From contig JAGFNK010000368.1 in the NCBI GenBank assembly GCA_025769875.1, positions 1-52,635 on the forward strand: a stretch of DNA of 52,635 nt, given 5' to 3'. Source of the DNA: Russula earlei. Its lineage: Eukaryota; Basidiomycota; Agaricomycetes; Russulales; Russulaceae. The position numbers and the translations under genes are program-made. The notes under the pieces were generated by a model that worked only from the letters and a program-made list of their open reading frames with translations, ran no database searches and was not told where the DNA came from. This document shows positions 1 to 10,425 of this stretch, piece after piece; the stretch's first letter is position 1; each line of letters begins with the position of its first letter.

Positions 1-1250
1 AACCAAGTGTCTCCATAGAGCAATGTAACAAACTGATTATCTCCATAGTCAACCATAATTTTGGTCATCCTACATAGTGATATGTAGACTTGGTTTTATC
101 TTCTGTGCCTACATAAGTATAGTCATCAACTACTGGAACTACATTGAGCAATATAGACTTACTATGATGCTATAGAGCACTACATAGTATGTTGTTGTGC
201 TATGGTGTCAATGGTGTGTACAGAATTAAGCAGTGTCTATGGACCAGACTGGTTTTTCCTGATGCAAGTCCCCAAAAGACCCACCCTAAACCAACTAACA
301 GTAAATGAATCAGATGCTTTGCATGTGCACTAAGCAGTGAACACATGGACACTAGAGGCCCTTACTCATCATCTAGGCCTTCTTGCTCAGCAGCTTATGA
401 AGCGTGACTGAGCATGCTCACTAAGCATTCCCTGATGTCTTACTCATCTCTCATTGTGCTTGACAACAAGGTTAGGACTTGTTCTCTATTTAGCAGTTCC
501 CTTGTAGTATAAGTGCTCAATAAAGTAACAGACAGTCTTCAAACTGTCCATTTGATTTGTGGCACTCTATTTCTGAGGGTACTCCTTTGTGACTGCCCTA
601 TCTAGTAACATCCTGGCTCTCTCCTTCTGTGACCTTCTCTCACAGCCAGTACCAGTACCTCTCTGGTACCTGCTACTCATTTGGACTGTGCTCTTCACCA
701 ACTTTGTTCTTGAACTCAGTCAACTCATCTCCAAGCTCTTATCTCACTCTTGAAGTGGATTGTTCAACAGTGAGTCCTGACACTTATCAATGAGTTGAGA
801 TGTAAGACAACTAAGTACTTATGAGATTATGCCAAAATGTGTATTGTATCAGCAATCCCTCAGTTACCTTTACATGCACGTGATTGGCATCACCCACCCA
901 TGATCAATCTCAATTGCACATGCTCTGGATCTGCAAGATCATGACAGAAGGTTCCCTTGCATCAAGATGTATAAAAATATGAGGTACAACTGTACAGGAC
1001 CACAACTGTAACTGAATCCTACTGAGGATAGCAGAAAGGGAGCCTTGAGGAAAAGCCTCCTGACAAGGTAGATTCCAGAGGCAGCCAGCCACAGACCACT
1101 CTCCAAATCAAGCAACCATATCCAAATCTGGCACTTCACAATGGCTCAAAACAGCTATGAGCTGTTGAATGGCTTAATTTGGCTCAGATATGGCTCAGGC
1201 TCGGCGCCAAGCAGTTTCAAGCCAGACCAGTGACAGCACTAGGTATGGTA
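1..1250. repeat. AT-rich, CpG-poor repeat debris
   Basis: No gene is seen. The first 1.2 kb is AT-rich with almost no CG dinucleotides, unlike the CG-rich genes that begin at about 1.4 kb. Short words recur (variants of ctacatag and ccatag in 1-230; tggctca near 1143-1200). The middle part is a diverged LTR, listed separately. This is the look of old, methylation-decayed transposon sequence. The short reverse-strand open frames at 910-1139 have no coding character. Confidence 0.6.
230..782 (+). repeat. Diverged family-B-like LTR relic
   Basis: Blocks match the solo family-B LTR at 36393-37221 in the same order: an aactgtccatttg box (540-553) followed by gggtactcc and tgactgcc, then a ctggtacctgctactcatttgg block (664-685) and a terminal gtcctgaca (about 774-782), where the B LTR has gtcttgaca. 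A gactgagcatgctcactaagc block at 406-427 matches the B LTR near 36690-36730. Identity is only moderate, so the left end is approximate. It is on the plus strand and no internal coding sequence goes with it. Confidence 0.5.
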
Positions 1251-2410
1251 TGGTAGAGGGAAGGAGCTGGTAGCTGGTGCATTCCCCAGGTGTTTCCCCT
1301 CCCACCATTGATCCCATCCCTGCCACAAAATTCTGTGCCACAGTGTGCTTATCAGTTTATTAGCAAATTTGTTTCAGGAATGTGTTTAATGTGAATGACA
1401 ATTACCTAACGCGACTTTCGAACCTGCTGGATGGAGGACGAGCGTACCTGCCATTTTTGGATGGTTCCCACGATGCGAAATTCCAAAGTTATCACCATAT
1501 CCGCCTTTGTCACCAAATTTAAATGTGCTCCGTCGTTTCCGTCTTTCATCACTTTTATTAGATTGAGTGTAATGCAGAAATTGTCTTCCGGGGGCAAGTA
1601 CGATCCGATCATCCCGACGAGGAATTGGTGACAGACCTACAGCACCTACCCCCACATGACCAGCCCAGGCTCACAGGCTCACAGCTCCTCTGTGCCACCC
1701 GGAAGCGTTCAGGCACTCTCCACTTTCCGTCACGGTACGGTACATCCCGAGCCCATGGGAAAGCAAAAGGCATCTCCGAAATGCCCGTGGCGCCTTTCTG
1801 GCCTGCGGCCTGAGGGCAATGCCGAGCATTCGATGGGGGGGGGGCCGGGTCATAAATTCAGGGCTTCGACGCGCGCGGCGCGGAAATTTATGGGTTCCTG
1901 ACACCAGCCGTAAAAATACTTCCGTGTCCACAGATCGGTCGCAATTCTGGTCAGTGCATGGAGTCACAACACAGACGAGGTTGAGCCTTGACGAGGATAA
2001 ACTCGGTCCGGTCCGGTTCCGAGAGATTTCCGAATCGTCGAAGTTGGGAGTGAGTGAGATTGGAAATTGGAAATTCAGGGAGGGAAAATCGGCCGGTGTT
2101 GTCAAAAAAAAAAAAAGGGCTTGCGTCGTAAAAAAAAAAATTCTACATTACGGTTGAGCGATTCCGATTCAGGTACACGAATCCAATCAATCCGGCCCTA
2201 TCTAAGAGTGATAAGACGGCGAACAAAGAGCGCAGGCGAGAGAATGGTGGCTGTGCGGATTGCACGTGGACGGAAAACTGTCAAATGTGAAACTGAAAAA
2301 TACGCAAACCTGTGTGCCTCTCTGGTTCTCTGCCGCTGCTGCCGCTGCCACCGCCTTGAGTTGCACCGACCGTACTTGCAGTGCTCCAAATACGCCATCA
2401 CATGACGGTC
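1251..2410. other. Stretch without a recognised gene
   Basis: Overlapping open frames occur on both strands (for example 1671-2105 minus and 1819-2157 plus), but none has a recognisable domain, and several run through a G run (about 1836) and A runs (about 2105 and 2131). From about 1400 the base composition turns GC-rich. I see only upstream sequence of the F-box gene here. Confidence 0.5.
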
Positions 2411-2415
2411 TGGCC

Positions 2416-2421
2416 TATAAA
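2416..2421 (+). promoter_or_regulatory. TATA-like box upstream of the F-box gene
   Basis: TATAAA lies about 195 bases before the chosen ATG at 2615, followed by a pyrimidine-rich leader. It is placed by position only; transcription start data would be needed. Confidence 0.35.
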
Positions 2422-2614
2422 CAGCGCTTTCGATTCCTCTTCTCTGAGGCTGCTTGCCCTCTTTGCGTCCATACCAGACCTTTGGGGCATAGGCAACTCC
2501 CGTCGTGATCAGCTATTCTGTCCCTTTCACCTTTCAGTTCTCGAAGGGCTGATATCCCAGCCCCGTCCCGTGCTTCTTCGAACGCAGCGATCCACCCTTG
2601 CTCAGGAATGATTA

Positions 2615-4488
2615 ATGGCCGGCCTCTTATCCCTACCTGATGAACTCCTTATCAAGATTTTGGACTCCGGGGGCCACTCGACGATTGTGGCGTGTCAGCA
2701 GGTCAGCCTGTCACGCGCCTTACCTGCGAGGCGCAAGTGAAAGGGTTACGCTGACGTTCGTTTCATCTGGCGCCGCAGACGTGTCGTAGGATGAACGACC
2801 TTGTGAACGCGTCCATGTCCCTCCAATATACCTTGGCATTGGCGAATGCCGGATTGGTCGAAAACTTTCCGACGGACGTGAATATGGCCGAACGCGTGGA
2901 GCTTCTGGCTGCGCACGAGACCGCTTGGAGGGACGCGCCCTGGTTCCCCATCCAAGGCTATGACGGCGTCCTCGGCCTTGCCGCGTCCTCTGGGAACCTG
3001 CTCGTCTTCTTTCGTCTTTGGAACGACTCTGTCAAGTTTGGCCGAAGCCTTGTCTTTCAGAGGCTACCTTCGATCCACCGAGGTGTGCCAGACTTTTCGG
3101 CGCGGAAGGACCCCGATTTCCACATGCACGAGTTTTCCCTCGACGCCTCGCAAGATCTGCTCATTTACGCGCAGTCAGTCGAACGAATGCCCCTTCTCTC
3201 GTTGTCGTTCTGACGATGTCTTCCGCAGTGGCAACCGCCTTGTCACCAGGGAGGCGGGGACCAACAGGCCTCATCCCGCCTCGCGTGCAGGTGTGCTCTC
3301 TTTACGTCCAAACGAGCTGCCCATCCCCACCACCACTCGCATACATGGAGAATTTGCCGCATGTTTGACCACCTTCATTGAAGATGGATCCTTACGATTC
3401 CGTGTTTTTAATTGGATGACCGGAGAGTTGATCACTGAATCTGTGAGAGTCTGATCCCCTGCACTCGCCGGTGAAAGCTTTTGGCTGAGTAATGTCACCT
3501 TGAGGGGGGCAGCTTTTCACCTCTGCGTTACGAGATTTTGGACGCCGATCATATATTCTATTCGAGCAGTGAAGCCCTAACAAACTACCCGAACCTGGTC
3601 GTCGAGAACATCCACTCTTTCCGCCGTACCATCTTGCGCTTGGATATCCCAGATGTCGCACCTGGGACGACTTCATCTTGCTACCTCTCCATCCCGCAAA
3701 ACTCGATGCCGCATACATGGCCGAATGGACGTTCGGCCGGGTTCTTCCGCGCTGATCTCTCAGACCGGCTGATCGTCCTGAACGTCGTCAGCTATGGCTG
3801 GGGCGGATACCATTCCTGTCGCAAGCAGCAGCAAACGCTTCACATCTCCGCCAACGCGATCCTGTCCTACGTCCGCTCGCACCCTTTTGGGGGATCTGTT
3901 CCCTGGAACGTGTGGGCACCAGGCAACGTGCGTGTGGTGCCGCGCTGCACCATAGCGTACGAGACGATCACGGGTATGCACAGCCTGTGTGGCATGCGAG
4001 CGCTGAGCGACCACATCGTCAAGGACCGTCATTCGCGGCCCGTCGTATGCGTGTATGATTATCACCGTGGGCGCGTCGCAAGGGCCCTTTCCACGCAGAC
4101 CGAGACCGCGTTCAAGGGAGCGAGAGTGTGGACGAGGATGCGGCATTCCCTCTCGAAGAAACAGCCAGAGCCCGTTCCGGAAGGCGCCACGTCTCACGTC
4201 CTTCACGGCGGGGAGAATGAGATGCCCTGCCTCGTCAAGGAGATTCCCATTCCCGAAGGATTGCTGGTGGAAAATCTCATGTGTGTGCTCTGCGAGCACG
4301 CCGTCGTTCTCCTCGAGGTGAGTGGGTTACAGTCTCGGACGGAGCGGCCTTTGGCTCACTACGGACAAGTTATCGGACAGGAGATTGGGCGCTCCGATAA
4401 CGGGAATATTTTACCATGCGATATGACCGTAACTGAGCATGCTCTCGTTTTCTTTTTTTCTTGTCATCCGTGTACCTGTATCGTATGA
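2615..4488 (+). CDS. F-box domain protein (4 exons, 3' end uncertain)
   Basis: Exon 1 (2615-2701) gives MAGLLSLPDELLIKILDSGG, the start of an F-box with its LPDELLIKIL core. Exon 2 (2779-3173) continues with TCRRMNDLVNASMSLQYTLAL, a form common in agaricomycete F-box proteins, and then VNMAERVELLAAHETAWRD. Exon 3 is 3229-3442 and exon 4 starts at 3505. The introns of 77, 55 and 62 bases keep the frame at every join. F-box proteins bind SKP1 and bring substrates to SCF ubiquitin ligases; the C-terminal part, which would bind the substrate, is not recognisable. A strong donor (gtgagt at 4318) suggests a further intron, so the last residues up to the stop at 4488 are uncertain. It converges with the membrane protein gene at 4727. 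Basidiomycetes carry large, fast-evolving F-box families, so no target can be named. Confidence 0.75.
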
Positions 4489-4726
4489 CACTTGTTTTGC
4501 ATCATCACCACATCAGATGATCGGCATCAGATTGTCGTTGCCTTGTCACTTTTATCCCATTATCGCTTCCGGGTCAGGTCCTAGGCCAAGTAAGTTCCGA
4601 GGTGCGTCCACACGCAAAGTTCAAGCATGGGACGCAGGTTTGAATATCCGCAGCATCATAGTTACAGTAGAGATGAGAAGCGCAAACGTTGGCCCACCCT
4701 TGCAGAGTGTCCGTCTATCAACGACC

Positions 4727-5780
4727 TTAGTGACCCTTCATGATCGATTCGATTCGTTCCTGTTTGATGAGATGGCGTAGCCTCAACAACACCGGAAGGC
4801 CAAAAACCGTGACCGAACCGACCCAGGCCGCCTGCGGGGGGACCTCTCGTCAAAAACGACACGGTTTCGTTACGGGAGCGGGGACAAACAAACAAAAACG
4901 ATACGTACGGCGATGTGCCACGGCATGCGGTGCTTGCGCGCGAGGGTGGCCGCGTAGGCGCCCTCCGCGCCGTGCACGACGAGCACGAACGCCCAGACGG
5001 CGGGGAAGAGCGCGTCCGGGAAGACGTCGTGGCGGAGGGCGTGCGCGAGCCACCAGAACGGGGCCGTCGGGCGCCCGCCACGCGGCGGCGCGCAGGTGGT
5101 GTAGATCAGGAAGAGCAGGGCGAACGCCGTGGTCCAGATCTGGAACGGCAGCTCGAAGTGCGTGATCTGTGGGGCCTTGACCTGCCGGCCGGCCACGAGG
5201 GGAGGGTGGCGACGTGCGGCGGCGAGCGGTTGGTCGTGCGGTGGAGGGGGAGGGGGAGATGGGAGAGAGGGAGGGGTGAGCGTTGCGAGTGGAGGTGAAG
5301 GGAAACGAACTACGGAAGGAAGCAAGCGGGCGGACCGAACCGACTTACGGTGCCGAGAGCTTCGTCCGCGTCTGCCTTCATGGCGAGGAGACGCGGCTTG
5401 ACCTCCTCGTAACCGAGCAGCGGGGGATCGAATTCGACGCGCACGACCCGCCCCTGCGTCTTTCCGGCGGCCGACGAGGGAGGATCCTTCGTTCTCCTGT
5501 ACTCCAGGTCCATTCCCTGTGCCAGCCACATCCAGCCACCACCGATGCAGAAGATTCAGCGGCTCGTCCTATAATGCATGTGCCCCCTGCTTGCACGCGC
5601 CGGGGAGGGCCCCGATGGGGGGGGACGCAGGCGCACCTTTGAGTCGATGGAGAGCATCTTGGCCGAGGATACGCGGCCCTCGACCTTGCCGAAATGTTTG
5701 ACGTAGGCGACGAGCGTGTCGGGGTGGGAGGACATGTACGTGCAAAGGAAGCCAGACCTCTCTGCGACGAGGTCTGCCAT
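4727..5780 (-). CDS. DUF2470 / TMEM254-like (DUF4499) membrane protein
   Basis: Four exons, 5780-5637, 5516-5349, 5181-4909 and 4831-4727, join in frame to a 229-residue protein. Residues 1-104 look like the DUF2470 domain known from the C-terminus of HugZ-type haem-utilisation proteins: HPDTLVAYVKHFGKVEGRV and later RVEFDPPLLGYEEVKPRLL. Residues about 105-229 hold three hydrophobic segments (around FALLFLIYTTCA, FPAVWAFVLVVHGAEGAYA and VGSVTVFGLPVLL) and a basic tail ending SIMKGH, as in TMEM254/DUF4499 proteins. The join puts a domain linked to haem or redox proteins ahead of a membrane anchor; the substrate and organelle are not known. Introns are 119, 167 and 77 bases. All splice phases fit, and the ATG is the first in frame. 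Confidence 0.8.
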
Positions 5781-6134
5781 GATTCAAGGCGAGTTGGATT
5801 GTCGGCGATACCGTAAATAACTGCGAGCGGTCGTGGTCGTAGCGAAGAGGAGGAGCAGGTCCATCTTATGTAAAGGCTTACCCGGGCCACGACGTAGGCC
5901 GAAAACGAAATCAAAGGTGACTGCGGCGATCAACTGGGGGGTTTGTCGCGCACGTCGGGCGAGTCGTCTCCGTCACTTTTCATGACGGGGCGCGTGTCGT
6001 GAATCATTCTCGCTCTTTGGTCCGTCCCGAAATCCCTCAGGATGCCTCGACGTGCGTCCCCACGTACACTGGTTCGTTAGATCCCCCGCCGCGCCTTCTC
6101 GCCTTCTCGATCTCCCATTTGATCACTCTGGCCC
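5781..6134. other. Upstream region, no recognised gene
   Basis: Short open frames occur on both strands without domains. The part around 6040-6070 resembles the first exon of MTO1 only weakly (an atgc...acgt...ccccac pattern), so the MTO1 relic may begin here. Confidence 0.3.
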
Positions 6135-6350
6135 GCGTCATTGGAGGGGGGCCACGCGGGATGGGAGACCGGGGTTGGTGCAGCCCCGGCCAGTAGAAGC
6201 TCTGTCTGACCTTGCTCCTGAGGAGGGAAAACCCTTTAGGCGCGATTGGCCGAACGTCCGGCGATATTTTTTTGTTGGAAATCACACCTTGTCGAGGGAG
6301 ATCGAGACGCCCTCGATGGTTTAATGGGACGTGTTACAGGTCAGGTAAGC
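6135..6350 (+). pseudogene. Degenerate copy of MTO1 exon 2
   Basis: The segment begins gcgtcattggagggggg ccacgc, like MTO1 exon 2 at 7870, and ends ggagatcgagacgccctcga then tggtttaatggg and a donor-like ggtaagcat, matching the 3' end of the same exon (8025-8072). Between these ends the match is broken by indels and the frame is lost. It measures 210 bases against 197 in the intact exon. It lies 1.6 kb upstream of MTO1 in the same orientation, and no later exons follow. It is read as a decayed partial tandem duplication. Confidence 0.65.
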
Positions 6351-6604
6351 ATGGATCAACAACACAAAGAGTGTTCGATGTACACTCCCCCCGAACTCCG
6401 CCTCGTCCCATGAATCCTCGACAACTGTCCGATCAATCCCAAACGACCTCGAGCGTCCGTGGCTTGTATGCGTGCGCGGCGGGTTTCTTGACGGACTTGC
6501 CTGTCAAGGAGCCCAAACTCATCGCGAACCGACCTGGAACGTGAACGGTTTATGAACGAACATATTGGGTGCGGGAAATTTTTGCCCACCTTGACTCACG
6601 GTTG

Positions 6605-7012
6605 CTATTGCTGTGGCACTTTCTGTTTATGTGGCTGTTGCTGTTGCTGGGGCGGTTGCGGGTGCTGGGCCTGTGGCTGTGTCGGTGGGTGGGGCTTGGG
6701 AAGGTTCAAGAGTTTATAATAGCCGGCCCCAGCACCGAAAGCAAGAGCAAGAGCAGCGACTCTGTTGCCAAACCTCCCAAAATCAAACTTGTTCTTCACT
6801 TCTCCGGTGACTGATTCTGAGGATGAATGGGTGTGTGCGTGGCTTTCCACCTCGTGATCCAATGGAGTTTTTGGAAGTGGTCTGCTTGAAGAATTCTGGC
6901 GCTTAGATCTGCCAAGCACGGTCAACTTGAAGAATGCAACGGAAGAAGTGCACGCACTTGATGGGAATCGCGATCGAAGGAGTGACATTGAAGGCGAGGC
7001 AAAAAATGGCAA
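6605..7012 (-). CDS. Small protein with a mitochondrial-type leader and one membrane segment
   Basis: A single open frame of 135 residues. An internal ATG at 6988 would give MSLLRSRFPSSACTSS as N-terminus. The first 50 residues are rich in Arg and Ser with no acidic residue (RSRFPSS, LGRSKRQNSSSRP), typical of a mitochondrial presequence. Then comes an acidic/His patch, a likely membrane segment around RVAALALAFGAGAGYYKLL, and a Pro/Gln-rich tail (QPPQQQQQPHKQ). No family is recognised. The arrangement (leader, one membrane span, low-complexity tail) suggests an inner-membrane protein, but this is inference. Introns were not needed. Confidence 0.45.
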   Translation of the reverse strand: MPFFASPSMSLLRSRFPSSACTSSVAFFKLTVLGRSKRQNSSSRPLPKTPLDHEVESHAHTHSSSESVTGEVKNKFDFGRFGNRVAALALAFGAGAGYYKLLNLPKPHPPTQPQAQHPQPPQQQQQPHKQKVPQQ

Positions 7013-7729
7013 AAAGAGTGGAAGGTCGCATAGATGTTATGATGTATGAGAATGGCAGGCTTGAAATCAAATTGTCGAGGTATGAGCACGACGGCGTTGA
7101 TGAATGTACATGGGTTGTCGGTAACCAGTACCTATCGAATGAATGAAAGGCACCTACGGCCCTTCATATAGCTTTATGCTCTTTTCCAAGACCCCCGTTC
7201 GTGGGACCGTGTGTGTTGCTGATAAGGCAGATGAGTTGAAATGCTCAGTTCAACCGCATCGCCTTCAATTTCGATCCACGGCGGGCGCGATGTCCCCTCG
7301 CTCTCTCTAAGAGAGAGGGATAGGTTTTCAGTTCCGGGTGCTTATTCTGCGGAACGCGTCTGTCTGCAATAGATACTATGAACCGTATTGCCTCATAATC
7401 TCATTGCAAGAGTGGTCGTTGCTTCCACCTCTCTGTCCCTCTAGTTCACACGAGTTCCTATGAACCACGATGCCCTCATCTATCGTTCGCACGTGCGCCG
7501 TCACGGGTTGCCGCGAACTTACACATGTTGATGGCTTTTTTGCCAAGAGGAAGGGGCGTGCGTAAATTCACCTCAGACGAGTCCGATGGTCGTTGAGAAG
7601 CAAGGCAGCATTGTATGTTCGCATGCTCCCAGATGTACGATCGTGTGCTTTAGCATGGGCTGGGCACCACCGCATGGCTCACCCCTCATTCGACTTTACG
7701 TAAGATTTCCTGGCTCAATTCCGACTTTT
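7013..7729. other. Intergenic region upstream of MTO1
   Basis: No domain-bearing frame. The open frame that leads into MTO1 exon 1 begins at 7586, but the leader-like residues start at the ATG at 7730, which is taken as the start. The area would hold the divergent promoters of MTO1 and the small mitochondrial-type protein. Confidence 0.4.
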
Positions 7730-10425
7730 ATGCTCCACGTTGCCCGACCACATGCATCCCCGCGTGCTCTCTACCAAAGGCGCACCATTTTCGGTCGGTC
7801 CTATGATGGTGCGTTGAAGAAATCACAACACTTCGCATTTCCTCATGTCTTTGCTTTGCCGCTCTAGTCTGCGTCATTGGAGGGGGCCACGCCGGTTGCG
7901 AAGCCGCCGCTGGCGCAGCACGAGCAGGAGCTCGGACTTTGCTTCTGACCCAGAAGGTCGACACCATCGGCGAAATGTCTTGTAATCCGTCCATTGGCGG
8001 GGTTGGAAAGGGCACCTTGGTGAGGGAGATCGACGCCCTCGACGGTTTAATGGGCCGCGTCGCGGGTAAGCATCGCTTGGGGGCTTCCTTACTATGGCTT
8101 ACGCCGCAGTGGGCGAACATTACCAGACGCGGCTGGCATTCAGTTTCAGATCTTGAATCGCTCCAAGGGTGCTGCTGTCTGGGTACGGGTTTCTCTTTCT
8201 CTTTCTACCGTCTACACCATGAACCGACGTCCCTCTTCAGGGTCCCCGGGCCCAGATTGACCGCAAATTATATAAAAAATATATGCAACATCATCTCCTT
8301 AATTGCCCTAATCTCGACGTTCGTGCCGGTAGCGTCTTTGACCTCGTCCTCAATCACAGCGGACCCCCGGTCCATGAGCCGAGTCCTGCTCGTCATGTTT
8401 GGGCCACCGTAGACGGCCTGAGACTTGGTAGAGTCCCTCTTTCGTTTGTCTCAATGGATTTTCCACCGATATGCCAACAGACACAGGCGAGGTCATCAGA
8501 TGTGCTCAGGTTGTCTTATGTACTGGCACATTCTTATCTGGTGAAATTCACATCGGTACGCTGGCGGGCCATCTTCTTGGTGTCACTGTCCTATAAAAAA
8601 TTTATACGTTTTTCAGGCATGAAACGTTTCCCTGCTGGGAGGATGGGCGATGCACAAGCGCGTGGCCTGTCCGATTCCCTTTCGAGGGCCGGCTTTAAAC
8701 TCGGGAGATTGCAAACTGGAACCCCGGCCAGGCTTGACGCACGTACAGTCAACCTGAAGGGCTTGGAAGCGCAGCAAGGCGATGTCAATCCTTCACCTTT
8801 CAGCTTCTTGAATGCGACTGTTGCGAACAAGGTGAGCCACAGGACACCTGTCAATCGGGGAGCCTCATCGATTTCTTTGCAGGATAACCAAGTGGTCTGC
8901 TACAAAACTCGCACAACTCCCGAGACGCACCGTAAGATACGCGAAGGCATGCACCTGAGCGTTCATATTCAAGAAACCAAAAAAGGTAAGCGCTTTTGCG
9001 AACTCGACTCGACGCGCGGAGGCTTACTTAGAACATAGGCCCGCGCTATTGCCCCTCACTCGAGGCAAAGGTAATGCGGTTTGCTCAACGCGAGCATCAT
9101 ATCGTCTGGTTAGAGCCTGAGGGATACGATTCTGGTAATTCACTTCGACCGACGTTATCGCTCCGGGCTGATTACATCCAAGAGGTTTTCTATCCTAACG
9201 GATTATCGAACAGCATGCCGGAGGAGCTTCAGGAGGCTATGTTGCGCACAGTGCCCGGTCTAGAAAACGTGAAAATGATACGCCCCGCGTATGGGGTGGA
9301 GTATGACTTTGTCGATCCAAAGGAGCTGGCACGTGCGTCCTCCCGCTGTTCTATTCTTACCCTTGTCATCATGGCTATACTATAGCAACGCTTGAGACCA
9401 AGCGTATCAAGGTACTCGTTCTGATAGAATATCGAAATCCTGCCTTCTCATGCTGTACCAGGGTCTCTTCCTTGCGGGACAAATAAACGGCACAACCGGA
9501 TACGAGGAGGCCGCTGCTCAAGGGATCATCGCCGGTATAAATGCAGGTCTTGCATCTCGGTTTTCGGCACCATTAATTTTATCCCGCGCTGATGGATACA
9601 CCGGTGTTATGATCGATGACCTTATCACCCGTGGCGCAGACGAGCCATACCGCATGTTTACCTCGCGGAGCGAGTATCGCATGACCCTGCGAAGCGACAA
9701 TGCAGACCTGCGCCTTACAGAGAAAGGCAGGGCAGCCGGCGTCGTATCAGACGCACGTTGGAAATCATTTAGTTGTGAACGGGACATTCTAGCACATGTT
9801 AAGACGCTGCTCCGAGGAACTGCGCTCAGCCCGCAAGGCTGGAGAGATCATGGATTTGTTGTGAAGTCAGACGGGATCGTGCGTAGGTGAGCCCATTTCC
9901 TTCCCCTCTCCTAACGTGGCAAATCTAAGGTAGGACACAGCGCGTTCGACATGTTGAGTCACCCGCATATTAGAAGCGCGAACTTCGTGAAAGCGATTCC
10001 AGCCCTCGACTCACTCGATCCCCGAATTCTGGCGCGCGTTGACATTGATGGTATGCCATGATATACCAGGTTGTGGCTCGTCACACCCTTATGGTATCCC
10101 TTCACAGGTCGTTATGCGGCTCACCTCCACCGCCAAGACGCAGATGTCCGTCTTTACATGGCCGACGAGAACCTCCGATTACAATCGACCCTCGACTACG
10201 CCCAAGTAACAGGGCTCAGTTCGGAAGAACGTGAGCGGCTTGCGCGTGTGCGCCCTGCTTCTATCGTAAGTCTCAACCCCTAAATGTCCCTCTGATTGCA
10301 ATGACATTCTCGGGCAGGGCGCTGCAAAGCGAATGGAGGGAATGACTCCGAAGGGTGTTGTTGCGTTGCTCCGGCATGCCAAGAGGACATATGTCGTGCA
10401 ATCGCGACACGCCGATTCGGTTTGA
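7730..10425 (+). CDS. MTO1: Mitochondrial tRNA wobble-uridine modification enzyme MTO1 (MnmG/GidA family)
   Basis: Fourteen exons join in frame: 7730-7808, 7868-8065, 8127-8182, 8241-8427, 8481-8555, 8617-8831, 8883-8985, 9039-9134, 9183-9332, 9386-9411, 9462-9882, 9934-10050, 10108-10265 and 10318-10425, giving 662 residues, the usual length. The FAD-binding GGGHAG loop is at residues 31-36, followed by [20 protein letters not shown]. Both MnmG signatures are present: [12 protein letters not shown] (from 305) and [12 protein letters not shown] (from 400). Helpers such as [13 protein letters not shown] and FTSRSEYRM follow. With MSS1/GTPBP3 (MnmE) the enzyme places the aminomethyl-type group on C5 of wobble U34 of mitochondrial tRNAs, using FAD and folate. 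The first 26 residues ([13 protein letters not shown]) are a basic, Ser/Arg-rich leader that fits mitochondrial import. Introns are 48-61 bases. No catalytic block is missing. Confidence 0.95.

Noticed and set aside
1671..2105. 144-residue minus-strand open frame
   Set aside because: No domain, overlaps a G run and rival plus frames of equal length.
3760..4299. 179-residue minus-strand open frame
   Set aside because: Antisense to F-box exon 4; composition is that of a shadow frame.
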